Program-made: the position numbers and the translations under genes | Shown: one piece after another, positions 61,949 to 64,000 of the stretch | How the letters are laid out: each line of letters starts with the position of its first letter | Numbering within the stretch: the stretch's first letter is position 1 | NCBI GenBank assembly: GCA_947259095.1 | Contig: CAMYLA010000015.1 | Coordinates: forward strand, 62,001-126,000 | Length of the DNA stretch: 64,000 nucleotides | Direction: 5' to 3' | Source: an uncultured Acidimicrobiaceae bacterium | GTDB taxonomy: Bacteria > Actinomycetota > Acidimicrobiia > Acidimicrobiales > SZUA-35 | Notes under the pieces: model-generated | The model's database searches: none | Seen by the model: the letters and a program-made list of their open reading frames with translations, nothing else | Told to the model about the DNA's origin: nothing

Positions 61949-64000
61949 ATGCGCCAGCGTGGATCACTTCGACAGGCAACCCCCGGGAGACCACGCGTGG
62001 TCGGAGGCCGAATGATCGCCATTGCGTCTGTCGTTGCGGCGGTCGTTGCGGCGGCGCTCTTCGTACCGGTCGCCAACTCCGCCGGTGCCGCACCGAGGGC
62101 AGGCAAGGTCGAGCATCATCAGCCGGCACCCGATTTCGGGCCGAACGTGACGATCTTCGATCCGAGCATGACCACCAGCGAGATCCAGGCCAAGTTCGAC
62201 AAGATCTGGGAGCTGCAGCGCGACGCCGAGATGGGTTCTGACCGCTACAGCCTGCTGTTCATGCCGGGCGAGTACGGAACCGACGCCGATCCGTTGCAGA
62301 TCGCGGTCGGGTATTACACCGAGGTGGCTGGTCTGGGTGCCTCTCCGGACGACGTGCAGATCAACGGGAAGGTCGAGGTCTTCAACCGTTGCTTCGACGC
62401 TCCGGACCGACCGAACTACGAGAATCCCGTCAATTGCTTCGCGCTCAACAACTTCTGGCGCAGCATCTCAAATCTGACGATTAACGTGAACGGTGCCGGC
62501 CAAGGTGGCTGTGAGGCATCGGCGAACTTCTGGGCCGTCTCCCAGGCGTCCTCGATGCGCCGGGTGCAGGTGAACGGCGGCAACCTGAGCCTGATGGACT
62601 ACTGCAGCCCGCCGCCCCAGTTCGCCAGCGGCGGATTCATCGCCGACTCGAAGGCCGGGGTGCTGATCAACGGGTCCCAGCAGCAGTGGATCACCCGCAA
62701 CAGCGAGGTCGGCGAGTGGACCAACGCCGTGTGGAACCAGGTGTTCACCGGTGTCGTCGGCGCTCCGGGCGACGCCGGCTACGCGGGCTGCGCGCCACCC
62801 GCACCTGTTCAACCGTCGAACGCAGACGTTTGTATTCCGTACACGACGCTCGACACCACACCGATCAGTCGGGAGAAGCCGTATCTGTTCGTCGATGACG
62901 AGGGTGGCTACAACGTGCGTGTCCCGTCGGCGGACGTCGACACGAGGGGGATCACCTGGGCCGACGGCTTGACGCCGGGACGGACGATCCCGATCTCCGA
63001 CTTCTTCGTCGCCGATCCCTCCGATTCGGTCAAGAAGATCAACAACCAGCTCGCCCGCGGCAAGCACCTGATCCTCACCCCCGGCGTCTACGACGTCGCC
63101 AAGAGCATCTCCGTCAAGCGGCCCGGCACGGTCGTCCTCGGCATGGGCCTCGCCACGCTCCATGCCATCGACGGCGCCATCCCACTGAAGACCGCCGACA
63201 AGGCCGGCATCATCGTGGCCGGCGTGACGATCGACGCGGGCGAGGTCGAGTCGCCGGCGCTGCTGCAGGTCGGGAAGAAGAACGGCAACAACGGCAGGCC
63301 CAACACCGACCCCGACAACCCGGTCACGCTCAGCGACGTCTACTTCCGCGTCGGCGGTCCCTACGTCGGCAAGACCGACATCGCCCTCGAGGTCAACAGC
63401 GACCACGTCCTCATCGACCACACATGGGTGTGGCGGGCCGACCACGGCATCGAGGGCTTCGACGCGACCTGCGACCTGGACGACCCGGAGGACTACGAGA
63501 ACTGTGAAGACGAGTTCGGCAACCCCATCGGGTTCCTGGGCGACGACATCCGGTGGGCCACCAACATCGGCCGCAACGGCGCCGTCATCAACGGCGACGA
63601 CGTCACCGCGACCGGCCTGTTCGTCGAGCACTTCCAGGAATACAACACGATCTGGAACGGTGAGCGGGGCCGCGTGTACCTGTACCAGAACGAGCTGCCG
63701 TACGACCCGCCCACCCAGGCGGACTGGACGGCCGACGACGGCACGCTCGGATGGGCGGCGTACAAGATCGCCGACGACGTCGAGGAGCATCTGCTGTGGG
63801 GCGCCGGTTCCTACATCTTCAACCGGAACAACCCCGCCATCGTCACCGAGAACGGCTACGAGGTGCCGGATACACCCGGTGTCCAGTTGAACCGAATCAT
63901 GATCAACAACCTCAGCGGTCCCGGGGTCATGAACAGCATCGTCAACGGGTGCGGGCCCACCATCGACGGCATCCCCGACGAGGATCCCTTCCCCGTCGGG
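61949..64000 (+). CDS. Secreted right-handed beta-helix protein (GH55-like), cut by window edge
   Basis: The first 684 codons of an exported protein that runs off the window. ATG 61949 gives a basic n-region (RQRGSLRQATPGRPRVVGGR) and a hydrophobic IAIASVVAAVVAAALFVPV helix before a probable SAGA cleavage site; ATG 62012 would start without positive charge, so 61949 is preferred. The mature part begins DFGPNVTIFDPSMTTSEIQAKFDKIWELQ and continues in turns of beta strands (LTINVNGAGQGG, VLINGSQQQWITRN, VLIDHTWVWRADHGIEG). This matches the pectate-lyase-like/GH55 fold, often beta-1,3-glucan-active. Substrate unproven. Confidence 0.75.
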   Translation, partial: MRQRGSLRQATPGRPRVVGGRMIAIASVVAAVVAAALFVPVANSAGAAPRAGKVEHHQPAPDFGPNVTIFDPSMTTSEIQAKFDKIWELQRDAEMGSDRYSLLFMPGEYGTDADPLQIAVGYYTEVAGLGASPDDVQINGKVEVFNRCFDAPDRPNYENPVNCFALNNFWRSISNLTINVNGAGQGGCEASANFWAVSQASSMRRVQVNGGNLSLMDYCSPPPQFASGGFIADSKAGVLINGSQQQWITRNSEVGEWTNAVWNQVFTGVVGAPGDAGYAGCAPPAPVQPSNADVCIPYTTLDTTPISREKPYLFVDDEGGYNVRVPSADVDTRGITWADGLTPGRTIPISDFFVADPSDSVKKINNQLARGKHLILTPGVYDVAKSISVKRPGTVVLGMGLATLHAIDGAIPLKTADKAGIIVAGVTIDAGEVESPALLQVGKKNGNNGRPNTDPDNPVTLSDVYFRVGGPYVGKTDIALEVNSDHVLIDHTWVWRADHGIEGFDATCDLDDPEDYENCEDEFGNPIGFLGDDIRWATNIGRNGAVINGDDVTATGLFVEHFQEYNTIWNGERGRVYLYQNELPYDPPTQADWTADDGTLGWAAYKIADDVEEHLLWGAGSYIFNRNNPAIVTENGYEVPDTPGVQLNRIMINNLSGPGVMNSIVNGCGPTIDGIPDEDPFPVG

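Noticed and set aside
61428-62129. Minus-strand frame with a short coding-like stretch
   Set aside because: Only about 60 residues look protein-like, the rest is poor, and no family is recognisable; noted in the intergenic entry only.

Overview
The window is GC-rich bacterial DNA with many GTG starts, frequent 4-base ATGA/GTGA stop-start overlaps and dense lipoprotein signals. The gene set (WhiG/FliA-type sigma factor, zinc-finger anti-sigma protein, SCO6745-like protein, two-domain CoA-transferase, actinobacterial-style Tad pilus and group 3b hydrogenase) points to an actinomycete-lineage organism, possibly one of the Acidimicrobiia. That placement is inference; no rRNA or tRNA gene is visible.

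Layout. 1-5.8 kb: housekeeping genes (end of an acyltransferase, MDMPI-type protein, sigma factor, NAD-binding dehydrogenase, ureohydrolase, phosphofructokinase), then a decayed carbohydrate-binding module. 6.4-11.3 kb: a copper/cytochrome-oxidase assembly block (cytochrome c, SCO1, cupredoxin, a frameshifted membrane protein, a PCuAC chaperone with an odd Met/Asp repeat) beside a divergent ECF sigma/zinc-finger pair and a CBS protein. 11.4-16.9 kb: an FtsX remnant, a PepSY protein, an ABC exporter with an exported partner, and an OmpR-type two-component system. 17.0-22.5 kb: a tightly overlapped bidirectional group 3b [NiFe]-hydrogenase operon containing a cyclic-nucleotide-binding protein and its own maturation protease. 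22.6-27.2 kb: a DUF4214-M15 peptidase fusion, an MDR reductase and a two-domain type III CoA-transferase. 27.3-38.6 kb: a complete Tad/Flp pilus locus; flp, tadE, tadG, cpaB, tadZ, tadA, a VWA-TadB fusion and tadC run leftward, and a sensor kinase, LuxR-type regulator and prepilin peptidase run rightward. 38.7-41.3 kb: cytochrome P450, aldo-keto reductase and a small ORF.

41.4-46.5 kb: a three-gene overlapping signalling operon (REC-PAS-GGDEF-EAL, lone receiver, CHASE4 histidine kinase) followed by a wrecked IS1182-family transposase, suggesting an acquired block. 46.8-52.6 kb: SCO6745-like protein, a small hypothetical, a SNF2 helicase with a SWIM zinc-finger partner, and an alpha/beta-hydrolase fragment. 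52.8-61.4 kb: a polyol-type ABC importer divergent from a mannitol-dehydrogenase-family gene, a DeoR regulator and an inositol-monophosphatase-family gene, with a short-chain dehydrogenase converging on them; repeated TGTTGG(A/T)AT motifs lie between the divergent arms. The window ends inside a secreted beta-helix protein.

Taken together the genes suggest an aerobic heterotroph with a cytochrome oxidase needing copper delivery, a soluble NAD(P)-linked hydrogenase, polyol/sugar uptake, and Tad pili under local two-component control. The unusual points are the VWA-TadB fusion, the repeat-bearing PCuAC, the DUF4214-peptidase fusion, the cNMP-binding protein inside the hydrogenase operon and the two-domain CoA-transferase with only one apparent catalytic Asp. 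No phage, CRISPR array or clearly novel multi-gene system was found.
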